From assembly GCA_021784595.1 (NCBI GenBank), contig JAJYHT010000064.1:1-60208 (forward strand): 60,208 nucleotides of DNA. The letters are read 5' to 3'. The notes under the pieces are model-generated. The model ran no database searches. It had not been told where the DNA came from and worked only from the letters and a program-made list of their open reading frames with translations. Source of the DNA: Bacillota bacterium. GTDB taxonomy: Bacteria; Bacillota; Sulfobacillia; Sulfobacillales; Sulfobacillaceae. The position numbers and the translations under genes were made by a program. Shown here piece by piece: positions 28,810-38,348 of the stretch; position 1 is the first letter of the stretch, and every line of letters begins with the position of its first letter.

Positions 28810-30025
28810 TCATGGTCGCGGCCAGCGCTCGGACAAAAGATCATCATGGCACCAGGCTTTATTATGGGCTTTAGCCCACGCGGTCAACGATGGCTACCCG
28901 ACCCTTTATCTTGCAGTGCTTCCTGTCTTGATGCATCGGTGGCATTTCACGGTGGGCCAAGCGGGATTGTTGGCTGGTCTGCTGGCGCTGACTACTCAGG
29001 CATTGCAGCCAGTCTTTGGTTGGTGGGCGGATCAACGTGGCGGGCCCTGGTTTATTGTAGGGGGCCTGTTGGCCGGGAGCTTAGGCAATGCCATAGGTTT
29101 AGCATGGGCCCCGTCCTATGCGGCATTTGCGGTTGCATTGATGGTGGGTGGACTGGGTAATGCCGCTTTTCATCCCCATATGGCAGCATTAGTGACCCAA
29201 ACCGATCAGACGCGCAAAGGCCGTCAAATGAGCGGGTGGATGGTGAGCGGAATGATCGGGCATGCCTTGGCTCCCATTGCCGCGGTCGCCGCATGGAATT
29301 GGGGTGGGCAGCTCGGGATGGCAATGCTTGCCGTGCCGGGACTTTTAGCCGCTGGATCGCTGTACAAATCGGCGAGATCTCTTAAACGTCCCAATCTTTT
29401 AAAGGATAAGCCTCTGCCTATTGTTTGGCGCCAAGCCTGGCGTCGCGCCCGGCCGTTTTTGGGAGTGGTGGTGCTGAGAAATCTCGGGTCAGCCAGCCTG
29501 CTGACACTATTGCCAATCCTTTGGCACATACGGGGTGGAGCATTGAACGATAGTGGGCTTCTTTTGGCCGCGGTCTACTCAGCAGGCATGGTAGGGAATT
29601 TATTAGGTGGAGCGCTATCCGACCATTGGGGATCGCGGGTTGTGTTGATTGGATCGCTCTTTTTAGCCGGGATTGCTGCGGTTGCGTGGGGCGTTATTCC
29701 CGGCACAGGATGGACATTTTGGATAGCGGTGGCAGCATGGGGATTTTCCGTAAACGGTGCCGGGGCCGTGATTCTGGTCTATGGGCAAGGACTCTTTCCT
29801 GGCCGCAGTGGGATGGCGTCGGGGCTTACAATGGGTTTGGGCAACACTGTGGGAGCTTTTGGAGCATGGGTAATCGGATCTCTCGCGCAATCCCATGGCA
29901 TGGCGCCAGCCGTGACGGTAGCCGCTGGCTGTTTATGGCTTGGATTAATTCCAATATTTTTAATGAGATCGTCTTCCGACGGTCCTCGAGATAGCCACCG
30001 CCGTCGAAAAAATTCAAAGTCTTAG
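28799..30025 (+). CDS. MFS exporter, fosmidomycin-resistance-like
   Basis: About 408 residues, 12 predicted helices. The first helix AHAVNDGYPTLYLAVLPVL and following GLLAGLLALTTQALQP match the Fsr-type branch of the major facilitator superfamily; FGWWADQRGG is the loop 2-3 motif. GTG start at 28799 lies within the methyltransferase end, so the two are coupled: an enzyme plus an exporter under a rhodanese-linked regulator suggests export of a modified small molecule. Confidence 0.85.
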   Translation: MTHDHGRGQRSDKRSSWHQALLWALAHAVNDGYPTLYLAVLPVLMHRWHFTVGQAGLLAGLLALTTQALQPVFGWWADQRGGPWFIVGGLLAGSLGNAIGLAWAPSYAAFAVALMVGGLGNAAFHPHMAALVTQTDQTRKGRQMSGWMVSGMIGHALAPIAAVAAWNWGGQLGMAMLAVPGLLAAGSLYKSARSLKRPNLLKDKPLPIVWRQAWRRARPFLGVVVLRNLGSASLLTLLPILWHIRGGALNDSGLLLAAVYSAGMVGNLLGGALSDHWGSRVVLIGSLFLAGIAAVAWGVIPGTGWTFWIAVAAWGFSVNGAGAVILVYGQGLFPGRSGMASGLTMGLGNTVGAFGAWVIGSLAQSHGMAPAVTVAAGCLWLGLIPIFLMRSSSDGPRDSHRRRKNSKS

Positions 30026-30125
30026 GATCCACCGTTGATATAAAATTGCGTGATCTCATCTAAAGGTGCTACGCTTAAAGGAAAACCTCTTCGTAAATCA
30101 AAATGTCATGGCAGTGGAGACTCTG

Positions 30126-31073
30126 ATGGATCGCCGCGTACGGTTTGGGACAATCCTCATGATGGTCGTGATCAGCTATGGAACCCTGGGCTTTCACTGG
30201 GTCAGCCAGGTTCCATGGCTGTTATCCCTGTATTATACGGTAGCGGTGATGTCTACGGTTAGTGACCCTGGCATTTCGCCAAAAACACCCGAGGCGGTTC
30301 TTTTTACCACAGTATTAGTGATTGTGGGAACGATGGGATGGATATTTTGGGTGTCTCTATTGGTTTCCGTCATAGTGGAGACGGATCTAGGAGCGTTTCA
30401 GGAAAAACGCTGGAAAAGGCGGGTGATGCGAATGAAGGGACATTTTATCGTACTGGGAGCCGGACAGGTCGGGCACAGTATTGCTTCTGAGCTGCGGGAT
30501 CAGGGCGAAACGGTGGTAGTGGCCGATACTGACCGGGAGCGCGTCACACGCATGATCCATGAGGGATATATGGCATTTCACATTGAGCGTCTGGATCAGG
30601 ACGGTGGAGAGACGGTAAATTTGGCATCAGCTCGAGGTTTAGCGTTGGCCTTGCCCGACGATGCCCAAAATCTTTATGCTTATCTTAGCGCGCGAGATGT
30701 AAATCCCCATATTTTGGTTGTGGCTCGCGCACAAACACCCCAGGCTGCCCATTATCTCAACACCTTGGGAGTGGAACGCGTGATTTTGCCCGATGTGGTA
30801 AGCGGACGCCGGCTAGCTCACATGTTGGTCAAGCCGGTTGCCCATGATTTATTGATGGCGATTTTAAATGAGGAAGGTGTCCAACTCACTGAAGTATTAG
30901 TGTCTGAAGGCAGTCAGATGGCCAACCAACCAGTGGGGCAGGTGCGACAAATCTTTGGACATGATGTGACCCTGATTGGATATTGGAGAGAAGGTCTGAC
31001 CCATATGGGTCCTAAGGCTCAAGATGTTATTAAGCCCGGTGACACCTTAATTTTAGTGCAATCCGACAGGTAG
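30126..31073 (+). CDS. RCK-domain channel-like protein with altered pore motif
   Basis: About 315 residues. Two membrane helices with a pore loop between, then an N-terminal TrkA/RCK Rossmann domain (FIVLGAGQVGHSIASEL) and a C-terminal RCK domain, the layout of MthK-type K+ channels. Where the filter TVGYGD should be, the sequence reads STVSDPGI. Start ATG 30126 behind GTGGAG (30114-30119); ATG 30108 and GTG 30066 are alternatives. It may conduct another ion or act as a sensor. About 100 bases after the MFS gene. Confidence 0.8.
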   Translation: MDRRVRFGTILMMVVISYGTLGFHWVSQVPWLLSLYYTVAVMSTVSDPGISPKTPEAVLFTTVLVIVGTMGWIFWVSLLVSVIVETDLGAFQEKRWKRRVMRMKGHFIVLGAGQVGHSIASELRDQGETVVVADTDRERVTRMIHEGYMAFHIERLDQDGGETVNLASARGLALALPDDAQNLYAYLSARDVNPHILVVARAQTPQAAHYLNTLGVERVILPDVVSGRRLAHMLVKPVAHDLLMAILNEEGVQLTEVLVSEGSQMANQPVGQVRQIFGHDVTLIGYWREGLTHMGPKAQDVIKPGDTLILVQSDR

Positions 31074-31299
31074 TCGCCAAGCAACAGCCTTTTGTCGAAA
31101 GTGGGATGCGGGCAACGGTTTGGGATTGCCGCTGTCGCACGGCGCGCCAAATTTTTGGGAGACGCAGCCTTTCCCTCGCAAGGTAAAAGGCTATCGTTCT
31201 GGAGTATAGCTCGTCATGGCGAAGACAAGGGAAATTGCCGCGCAACTACGGTGTTGACACATCCAAGAAGTTCAGTGGATTAGTTTTCTGCGTGCCGCA

Positions 31300-31308
31300 T
31301 GGTATAAT
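31300..31308 (+). promoter_or_regulatory. Extended -10 promoter of the gat operon
   Basis: TGGTATAAT (31300-31308), a TGn extended -10 with consensus TATAAT, 24 bp ahead of the gatC start. No close -35 match. Confidence 0.65.
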
Positions 31309-31332
31309 TTGTGGATTATGGGAGGCGAAGTT

Positions 31333-31632
31333 ATGAGTTTAACGAATAAAGAAGTGCAGCATGTGGCACGTTTGGCACGCTTGGCCATTTTGCCCCCTGA
31401 GATAGCGGAGGCCACCGGTACATTGGGGCGCGTTTTGGATTACATCAACTTGCTGAATGAGCTCGATACCGAACACGTCTTGCCAACGACGCATGTGGTG
31501 CCTCTTTTGACTACTTGGCGCGAGGATCGAGTCGAGCCGTCGCTTCCTCCTCAAGTGGCCGTCCAAAATGGTCCCGAAGTGTTGTCGCAAATGTTTGTGG
31601 TGCCAAAAATTCTTGACGGAGGAGCGGGCTAA
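31333..31632 (+). CDS. gatC: Glutamyl/aspartyl-tRNA amidotransferase subunit C
   Basis: About 99 residues. Assembly subunit of GatCAB, which turns Glu-tRNA(Gln) and Asp-tRNA(Asn) into the correct species. NKEVQHVARLARLAI at the N-terminus and the extended C-terminal linker ending PKILDGGAG are typical. ATG 31333 with GGAGG at 31321-31325. First gene of gatCAB; the stop is adjacent to gatA's start. Confidence 0.95.
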   Translation: MSLTNKEVQHVARLARLAILPPEIAEATGTLGRVLDYINLLNELDTEHVLPTTHVVPLLTTWREDRVEPSLPPQVAVQNGPEVLSQMFVVPKILDGGAG

Positions 31633-33099
31633 ATGGCCATTATCGATTGGGACGCCTATGACACTGCGCAAAAAGTCCAATCTGGAGAAGTATCGGCCCT
31701 AGAGTGCGTCGACGCAGCACTGGAGCGCATTGCGTCGTGGGACTCGGTAATCGGAGCATTTTTGCATGTTGATGCCGAGGGTGCTCGTGAAAAAGCCCGC
31801 ATAATGGATAGCACGATGACGCGAGAAGCAAAAGCCGCTCTGCCTTTGGCGGGGGTGCCGGTGGCAATTAAAGACAACATGGTGACCACCGATATGCCCA
31901 CCACGGCTGCATCCCAGATTCTCAAGGGTTTTCGTTCTCCCTACAATGCGACAGTTGTCGAACGGCTAGTACGGGCTGGAGCCATTTTGGTCGGCAAGAC
32001 CAATCTTGATGAATTTGCTATGGGTTCGTCGACAGAACATTCCGCGTACAAAGTCACTCGAAACCCGTGGGACACCGAACGCGTGCCCGGTGGTTCCAGC
32101 GGCGGATCGGCTGCTGCTGTCGCGGCTCGCATGGTGCCTTTCGCATTAGGATCGGACACAGGCGGTTCGATTCGGCTGCCGGCCAGTTATTGCGGCGTGT
32201 TGGGAATTAAACCGACATATGGACGTGTTTCGCGGTATGGCCTCATAGCTTACGCTTCAAGTTTGGACCAAATCGGTCCATTGACGCGCAGTGTGCGCGA
32301 TGCCGCCAAGATTCTACATATCATTGCAGGAAAGGACCCTAGGGATGCAACTTCGATTGACGCCTCATCCGTGTCATCGGAGGTGGGTCCTGTCCAAATC
32401 CAAAACGTGCGCATTGGTTTGCCCGAAGAGTACTTCGGGGATGGGATGGATTCGCGGGTGAGGGACAAAATTGACAACGTGCTGGAACAATTGCGCTCCA
32501 TGGGAGCTCGTTTAGTGCCCATCTCATTGCCGCACACCCGCTATGCCATTGCCACATATTACTTGATCGCGCCCGCAGAGGCTTCTTCTAACCTTTCCCG
32601 GTATGACGGAGTGCGATATGGCCAGCGGGTAGTCGGGCAAGATTTGGTGAGCATGTACGAGAGCACCCGTGCCAAAGGGTTTGGCCATGAGGTCAAACAT
32701 CGCATTCTCTTGGGCACGCATGCATTGTCGGCTGGATATTACGATGCCTACTACTTAAAGGCACAAAAGGTGCGCACTTTGATTAGGCAGGATTTTGAAA
32801 ATGCTTTTAAGCAGGTCGATTTAATCGTGACTCCCACGGTGCCCGATCTGCCTTTCAAATTAGGAGAGCGGGAGCAGGATCCGTTGCAAATGTACTTAAC
32901 TGATATATTTACGGTGACCACCAATTTAGCTGGAATACCCGGTTTATCACAGCCAATCGGACTGGCGGATGGTTTGCCAGTGGGACTCCAATGGATGGGC
33001 CCGCCTCTGGCTGAGGATCTTATCTTAAGCGCTGCCGGGCGGCTGGAATCTGCGTTGACGTTGCCACAATGGCCGATGCTGGGAGGGTTGGACCGATGA
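31633..33099 (+). CDS. gatA: Glutamyl/aspartyl-tRNA amidotransferase subunit A (amidase)
   Basis: About 488 residues, full length. Releases ammonia from glutamine. Ser-cisSer-Lys triad visible: Lys in VAIKDNM (about residue 76), PGGSSGGSAAAVAA (amidase signature, about 153-166) and GSDTGGSIRLPA (nucleophile Ser about 175). Overlaps gatB by ATGA. Confidence 0.97.
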   Translation: MAIIDWDAYDTAQKVQSGEVSALECVDAALERIASWDSVIGAFLHVDAEGAREKARIMDSTMTREAKAALPLAGVPVAIKDNMVTTDMPTTAASQILKGFRSPYNATVVERLVRAGAILVGKTNLDEFAMGSSTEHSAYKVTRNPWDTERVPGGSSGGSAAAVAARMVPFALGSDTGGSIRLPASYCGVLGIKPTYGRVSRYGLIAYASSLDQIGPLTRSVRDAAKILHIIAGKDPRDATSIDASSVSSEVGPVQIQNVRIGLPEEYFGDGMDSRVRDKIDNVLEQLRSMGARLVPISLPHTRYAIATYYLIAPAEASSNLSRYDGVRYGQRVVGQDLVSMYESTRAKGFGHEVKHRILLGTHALSAGYYDAYYLKAQKVRTLIRQDFENAFKQVDLIVTPTVPDLPFKLGEREQDPLQMYLTDIFTVTTNLAGIPGLSQPIGLADGLPVGLQWMGPPLAEDLILSAAGRLESALTLPQWPMLGGLDR

Positions 33100-34556
33100 G
33101 TGCAGCATATGAAGTGGTCATCGGATTAGAGGTTCATGTTGAGCTCAAAACCGCAACCAAGTTATTTTGTGGATGTGCCAATGCGTTTGGGCAAGAACCC
33201 AATACTGAGACCTGCCCCGTGTGCCTGGGGATGCCTGGGGTTTTACCGGTGTTGAATGGAGAGGCCGTTTCACTGGCTGCGCGAGCCGCCTTGGCTTTGC
33301 ATTGCGAGATCCATTCTTATAGTAAGTTTGACCGCAAACAGTATTTTTACCCCGATCTGCCAAAAGCGTACCAGATTTCGCAATATGACCAGCCCCTGGC
33401 GGAAAATGGGTATGTGGAGATTGGCTTTGGGGAGGGCAAACGGAAGATCGGGATCGAACGGATTCATCTGGAAGAAGATGCCGGCAAACTGAACCATATT
33501 GGCAATCGATTAGGTGACGCCACGGGGTCCTTAGTGGATTTAAATCGGGCCGGAGTTCCACTTATCGAAATCGTGTCTCGACCTCAAATGCATAGCCCAG
33601 AGGAAGCGCGTCAGTATTTGACGGAATTGAAAACCATATTGAGCTATCTCGATATTTCGGACTTGCGGATGGAAGAGGGTTCGATGCGGTGCGACGCCAA
33701 CATCTCTCTAAAACCCAGCGACTATACGGGTTCGTTATTCGATTTGCCTCGGGTTGAAATAAAAAACGTCAACTCGTTTCGAAACGTCCAGCGAGGGATT
33801 GAGTACGAAATTGGTCGGCAAAAGGAGCGTTTGGCCCAGGGGCTGGCTATTGTCCGTGAAACCCGCGGTTTTGACGACGCGAGTGGCACGACCTACAGCC
33901 AACGAAGCAAAGAAGAGGCCAACGATTATCGATATTTTCCCGAGCCGGACCTTCCTCCGCTGGTGCTAAGCGAAGAGTGGCTGGCCAAGCAACAGCATAT
34001 GATGCCTGAACTGCCGGATAGTCTGCGGGCTGGTTTGTTGCAGCGAGGCGTCGCCGAACGCGATGTGCAGGTGCTGGTCCAGGACCCTGACCTTTACCGT
34101 TATTGGCAACAAGCAGTAGCCGAGTTTTCTGATGTTCGCCAGGTTACGAATTGGATCTTGTCGGACTATTCCCGCCTTATGAATGCCCATTCGCTGTCGT
34201 TTGCCGCACCAACGGTTACCGCCAAAGCCTTGGCTTCTTTGCTCCGGCTGATTGAATCAGGAACACTGTCGGGAAAAATGGCCAAAGAAGTGCTAGAAGC
34301 CATGTTTGAATCCGGCGAGACGCCGCAAGCGGTGGTCAAGCGCCTGGGGCTCATTCAAATCACCGATCAAGACGCCATTCGAGATATCGTGTCTAGCGTG
34401 GTGATGGCTAACCCTGCGGTAGTTAAGGATTTTCTGGGGGGCAAAGACAAGGCCTTGGCCTTTTTAGTGGGCCAGGTCATGAAGCAAACCAAGGGCCAGG
34501 CCAAACCGGATTTGGTGAACGACTTGCTTCGGGAGGTTATCGCTACATATGCCTAA
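33096..34556 (+). CDS. gatB: Glutamyl/aspartyl-tRNA amidotransferase subunit B
   Basis: About 486 residues. Kinase and tRNA-binding subunit: VIGLEVHVELKT at the N-terminus, two CxxC-type Cys pairs (FCGCAN, CPVCLGMPG) for zinc, RKQYFYPDLPK and DFNRAG-like VDLNRAGVPLIEI, and a C-terminal YqeY-like domain. Start ATG 33096 overlaps gatA by four bases. Its last 8 bases overlap ldcA. Confidence 0.97.
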   Translation: MSAAYEVVIGLEVHVELKTATKLFCGCANAFGQEPNTETCPVCLGMPGVLPVLNGEAVSLAARAALALHCEIHSYSKFDRKQYFYPDLPKAYQISQYDQPLAENGYVEIGFGEGKRKIGIERIHLEEDAGKLNHIGNRLGDATGSLVDLNRAGVPLIEIVSRPQMHSPEEARQYLTELKTILSYLDISDLRMEEGSMRCDANISLKPSDYTGSLFDLPRVEIKNVNSFRNVQRGIEYEIGRQKERLAQGLAIVRETRGFDDASGTTYSQRSKEEANDYRYFPEPDLPPLVLSEEWLAKQQHMMPELPDSLRAGLLQRGVAERDVQVLVQDPDLYRYWQQAVAEFSDVRQVTNWILSDYSRLMNAHSLSFAAPTVTAKALASLLRLIESGTLSGKMAKEVLEAMFESGETPQAVVKRLGLIQITDQDAIRDIVSSVVMANPAVVKDFLGGKDKALAFLVGQVMKQTKGQAKPDLVNDLLREVIATYA

Positions 34557-35472
34557 ATTAGCCCCGCGTTTGCCTAAAGGGGGCCATGTGCGCATCGTGG
34601 CGACTGCGGGTCGGGTAGATCCGACCCGCATCGAGTTAGGCATTCGCACTATTAGGGCTTTCGGCTATCACGTGAGTGTGGGAAAGCATCTTTATGATCA
34701 ATGGGGATATTTAGCTGGTCATGACCACGACCGGGCCCAAGATCTGATTGACGCGCTCCAGGATCATGACGTGGATGCGGTTTTTCTTGCACGGGGTGGG
34801 TGGGGGTCATCCCGTCTTTTGCCGTATTTGGACCAGGTAAGTTTTGACACGAGCCAGGCTAAGATTTTGCTGGGATATAGTGATATCACCGCCCTTCATT
34901 TATATTTTCAAAGACGTTACAACTGGGTTACGTTTCATGGCCCAGTTGTAGAAATGGACTGGTCTATGGAGAACGGCCGCGATGCGTTCGCTCTGCTAGA
35001 AGGAGGTCACGGTCCGATTGGAGATGGCCCGTTGGAGCCCATGAACGCTTGGGCGTCGGAGTCGTTGCCTGAGGTTCAATGGATCGGAGGCAATCTGTCT
35101 TTGGTGGCAGAAAGTTTAGGGACTCCGTATGCGGTGAATGCGGACAACAAAGTATTATATTTAGAAGAAGTGAGTGAGCCCGTGTACCGGATTGACCGCA
35201 TGATGACGCACTTGTGGCTTTCGGGCACCTTGGCCAACGTTCGCGGTGTCGTATTTGGAGAAGCGACCCGATGTCTACCCCCCGACAATATTGTCGAATA
35301 TACCGCCGAGCACGTGGTAGCAGACATTTGTCAGCGAGCTCATGTCCCGCTGTGGTGGGGACTGCCAGCAGGACACGGACCACGCAAGGTGACACTGCCT
35401 ATGGGCTTGCCGCTGGCCATCAGTGAGCATCGGGTTTGGTTGCACAGTCCTGCGGTACAAGTTGATGGCTAA
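34549..35472 (+). CDS. LD-carboxypeptidase (peptidase S66), muramoyltetrapeptide type
   Basis: About 307 residues. Trims D-Ala from murein tetrapeptides during cell-wall recycling. FLARGGWGSSRLLPYLD and LLGYSDITALH (Ser nucleophile) are S66 signatures; Glu and His of the Ser-Glu-His triad are in LYLEEVSEPVYRID and LPAGHGPRKVTLPMG. No signal peptide, so cytosolic. Its start overlaps gatB and its end overlaps the methyltransferase gene. Confidence 0.88.
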   Translation: MPKLAPRLPKGGHVRIVATAGRVDPTRIELGIRTIRAFGYHVSVGKHLYDQWGYLAGHDHDRAQDLIDALQDHDVDAVFLARGGWGSSRLLPYLDQVSFDTSQAKILLGYSDITALHLYFQRRYNWVTFHGPVVEMDWSMENGRDAFALLEGGHGPIGDGPLEPMNAWASESLPEVQWIGGNLSLVAESLGTPYAVNADNKVLYLEEVSEPVYRIDRMMTHLWLSGTLANVRGVVFGEATRCLPPDNIVEYTAEHVVADICQRAHVPLWWGLPAGHGPRKVTLPMGLPLAISEHRVWLHSPAVQVDG

Positions 35473-36820
35473 GGTGGATGACACGGTCTTGTTGCAAGTG
35501 CAACGTATGGGACAATTTGGAGAAGGTGTGGGACATGATGCCGATGGGAGGGTGGTCTTTGTCTCGGGGGCGCTGCCGGGGGAAAATGTCCAGGCAAGAA
35601 TAACTGAAGTGCGTAAAAACTTTTCTCGCGCCACCACGCAGAAAGTTCTTCGACCGACGATAAACCGGATTGTTCCCCGCTGCCCTATATTTGAGAAATG
35701 CGGAGGATGCGCCTTTCAGCATTGGGATTATGGCCAAGAATTGGCATATAAAGAAGATCGGGTGCGTCAAGCATTTATTCGCATAGCCCATGTGGACCAT
35801 CCTCCAGTGGAACCCATCGTGGGCGCGGACGATCCGTATGGCTATCGCAATAAAGGACAATTTCCCTGGGGAGGACAATCAGGGCATACGTATTTAGGAC
35901 TATTTGCTCGCGGCACACATGAAGTCATCGCAACCAAAAAGTGTGATATTCAAGACTCCCTAGTGAACGAGGTATTGGCAAAGGCTCCGCTGGTAGCCAA
36001 CACTTTAGGCATTGAGCCTTACCATGAAGGTAGCGGGCAGGGAATCTTGCGGCATCTGTTGGTGCGCATTTCGCGACGAGAACAAAAAAGCCTGGTCTTG
36101 ATTGTGGTGCATCACTGGGACGATCGGCTATTTGACATGGCACACCAACTATTACAGGATATACCCTCCCTCCGTGGTGTTGGGGTCAATATCAATGCAG
36201 ATCGCACCAACCGGGTCTTGGGCAATGAAACCCGGCTTTTAGCGGGCGAGGATACGCTGGTCGACGAGATCTTAGGGAAATCATTCATCCTGTCGTTTGA
36301 GTCGTTCTTTCAAGTGAACCCATTGCAGGTGGGACGGCTCTACAGTTTAGCCTTGCAGCACATCCCCCAAGGCAGCCCTGAGGTGTGGGATTTGTATGCT
36401 GGCGTGGGCACATTGGCGATTTTGGCCTCAGACCGTGCGAAAGTGGTTAAGGCATTGGAAATTAACCAGCGGGCGGTAGAAGATGGAAAGCGCAATATTG
36501 CCATGAATCATGTCCAAAATGTAGCCATAATGGCAGGACGAGTCGAGGAAGTCATTGCCCGTTGGGTGAAACAAGGCAAGACGCCGCCGTCGTCCGTGAT
36601 CATGGATCCTCCCCGGGCGGGTCTTTTACCGCAAGTGATTGAATCGCTTAGGTCCTTAGGTGCTTCGCGCTTGATTTACGTTAGCTGCAATCCGGACACC
36701 TTGGCTCGAGATGTGGCGCTTTTAAAGCCACTTTATCGCTTGGAACATGTGGCGCCGGTGGATATGTTCCCCCGGACTGACCACGTAGAGGCAGTGGCCG
36801 CCATGGTAGTCGAAAACTAA
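35465..36820 (+). CDS. 23S rRNA (uracil-5-)-methyltransferase, RlmD/TrmA family
   Basis: About 451 residues. TRAM domain at the N-terminus, Fe-S Cys set CPIFEKCGGCAFQH (about residues 75-88), SAM site LYAGVGTLAI and catalytic YVSCNPDTLARD (Cys nucleophile). Methylates a uridine C5 in rRNA or tRNA; which one cannot be told. Start ATG 35465 lies 8 bases inside ldcA. Last gene of the gat transcript; its end meets the convergent permease 3 bases away. Confidence 0.92.
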   Translation: MAKVDDTVLLQVQRMGQFGEGVGHDADGRVVFVSGALPGENVQARITEVRKNFSRATTQKVLRPTINRIVPRCPIFEKCGGCAFQHWDYGQELAYKEDRVRQAFIRIAHVDHPPVEPIVGADDPYGYRNKGQFPWGGQSGHTYLGLFARGTHEVIATKKCDIQDSLVNEVLAKAPLVANTLGIEPYHEGSGQGILRHLLVRISRREQKSLVLIVVHHWDDRLFDMAHQLLQDIPSLRGVGVNINADRTNRVLGNETRLLAGEDTLVDEILGKSFILSFESFFQVNPLQVGRLYSLALQHIPQGSPEVWDLYAGVGTLAILASDRAKVVKALEINQRAVEDGKRNIAMNHVQNVAIMAGRVEEVIARWVKQGKTPPSSVIMDPPRAGLLPQVIESLRSLGASRLIYVSCNPDTLARDVALLKPLYRLEHVAPVDMFPRTDHVEAVAAMVVEN

Positions 36821-36822
36821 GG

Positions 36823-38238
36823 CTATTTCGAGGCGTGGGCAAGTATATAGGGTTTGGCCATCATCCAAATGAGCCAGGTTATCACGATGCCGGCAAAACC
36901 TACGATAGCTCCGTACAACTCTCCTTTGGCCAGTGGCGAAACGAGAAGCGCTCCCACCACAATGACCATGACAAAAATGGTGGTGTAAGGAAATCCCCAC
37001 AATTTATAGGTGAGTTTTTCAGGATGGTGTTTTGCTAAATATGGTCGGTAATAGAGATGGGTCAACAGCACCATGAGCCAAATGAACATCGCCTGAAAAC
37101 CAGTTGCAGTCACTAAATAGGCATAGGCTTTGGAAGGCAGCAAGTACGCTAAAATGATAGTAAGGGCCAAAAGTCCCGAACTCATCCAAATGGCATGGGT
37201 GGGCAATCCCTTTTTATTTAAGCGGCCTAAGGTTCGGGGCGCATGTCCAGCATGCGCCAACCCATACAGGACTCGGACATTGGAATATAGGGCGGCATTC
37301 ATGGTAGAAAGTACGGCAAAGAGCAACACTAAGTTCATAATCAGCCCGGCATACGGGATGTGCGTTGCGCGTAGGGCAAGAATGAAAGGACTAATGTGCG
37401 AAGACATATGGGTCCAAGGAACCAAGGACAATATTAAGAAAATGGACCCCAAGTACATTACGGCGATTAATGTGACCGTGTTGCGAATAGCTGAACGAAT
37501 TGTGCGCCCCGGATTTTTGGTTTCGGCTGCGGCCAACCCAATAACACCAGTCCCGGCATAACTGAAAAGGATTAGCAGCATGGCGGGCAATGCGCCATAC
37601 CACCCGTTGGGAAGCCATCCGCCATATGCAGTAAAATTATGAAGAGGATTGACAGGAACGGCTGCGTGGGGAGTAATATGAAAATAGGCTAAGAGGATTG
37701 CTCCGATGAAAGCTAAGACGGCCAAGGTTTTAACACCCGCCATAATACCTTCTATGGTTCCAAAGCCGCGCACACTGATGAAGTTCACCGCAACGATAAC
37801 AATCGAATATGCCAAGGACCAAATCCAAAGAGAAATGCCAGGAAACCAGAGACGAGTGAATAAAGCCGCCGCGGTGACTTCGCTGGACATCGTAAGCACG
37901 CTGGAGAACCAGAAAATCCATCCGGATACGAAAGTCCAACCAGGACCCAGTACTTGCTGCGTGTATACTAGGAACGACCCGGGGGTGGGGGTGGCGATCG
38001 ACATTTCTGCTAGTGCGGAAATTTCCAGATACATGGCCAATGCGCCAACCGCAAATAACAAAAGTGCACTCGGACCTGCATGACGCATAGCCAATCCACT
38101 GGCCATAAAGAGGCCTGAACCCATGATCCCGCCTAGAGTGAGCAACGTCAGGGTGCCAGAGGTGAGATCTTTTTGAAAGGCTTGGTGGTGACGGGTCTTA
38201 GCCGGACGGGCTTGTCTGGAAGGTGTTTTAATTCCCAA
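36823..38238 (-). CDS. Amino-acid permease (APC superfamily)
   Basis: About 471 residues, 12 hydrophobic segments. First helix TLGGIMGSGLFMASGLAM has the unwound GxG helix of APC transporters, and SYAGTGVIGLAAAETKNPGRT is the helix 6 signature of amino-acid/polyamine permeases. Start is TTG 38238 with GAGGGAG upstream on the minus strand. Amino-acid class cannot be deduced. Convergent with the rRNA methyltransferase. Confidence 0.9.
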   Translation of the reverse strand: MGIKTPSRQARPAKTRHHQAFQKDLTSGTLTLLTLGGIMGSGLFMASGLAMRHAGPSALLLFAVGALAMYLEISALAEMSIATPTPGSFLVYTQQVLGPGWTFVSGWIFWFSSVLTMSSEVTAAALFTRLWFPGISLWIWSLAYSIVIVAVNFISVRGFGTIEGIMAGVKTLAVLAFIGAILLAYFHITPHAAVPVNPLHNFTAYGGWLPNGWYGALPAMLLILFSYAGTGVIGLAAAETKNPGRTIRSAIRNTVTLIAVMYLGSIFLILSLVPWTHMSSHISPFILALRATHIPYAGLIMNLVLLFAVLSTMNAALYSNVRVLYGLAHAGHAPRTLGRLNKKGLPTHAIWMSSGLLALTIILAYLLPSKAYAYLVTATGFQAMFIWLMVLLTHLYYRPYLAKHHPEKLTYKLWGFPYTTIFVMVIVVGALLVSPLAKGELYGAIVGFAGIVITWLIWMMAKPYILAHASK

Positions 38239-38348
38239 TATGATTCGCTCCCTCGGGTCTAGACTGGTAGACTAAACATGTCGTTGTCTGTCGAGTAGGA
38301 TGCGGTTAGATTCGCTAGCTTATACCAATGTGTAGGAGTGTGAAGTCT

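Noticed and set aside
31254-31259. TTGACA as the -35 of the gat promoter
   Set aside because: Its distance to the good TATAAT at 31303 is 43 bp; the hexamer at a proper distance is poor. The extended -10 is a better explanation.
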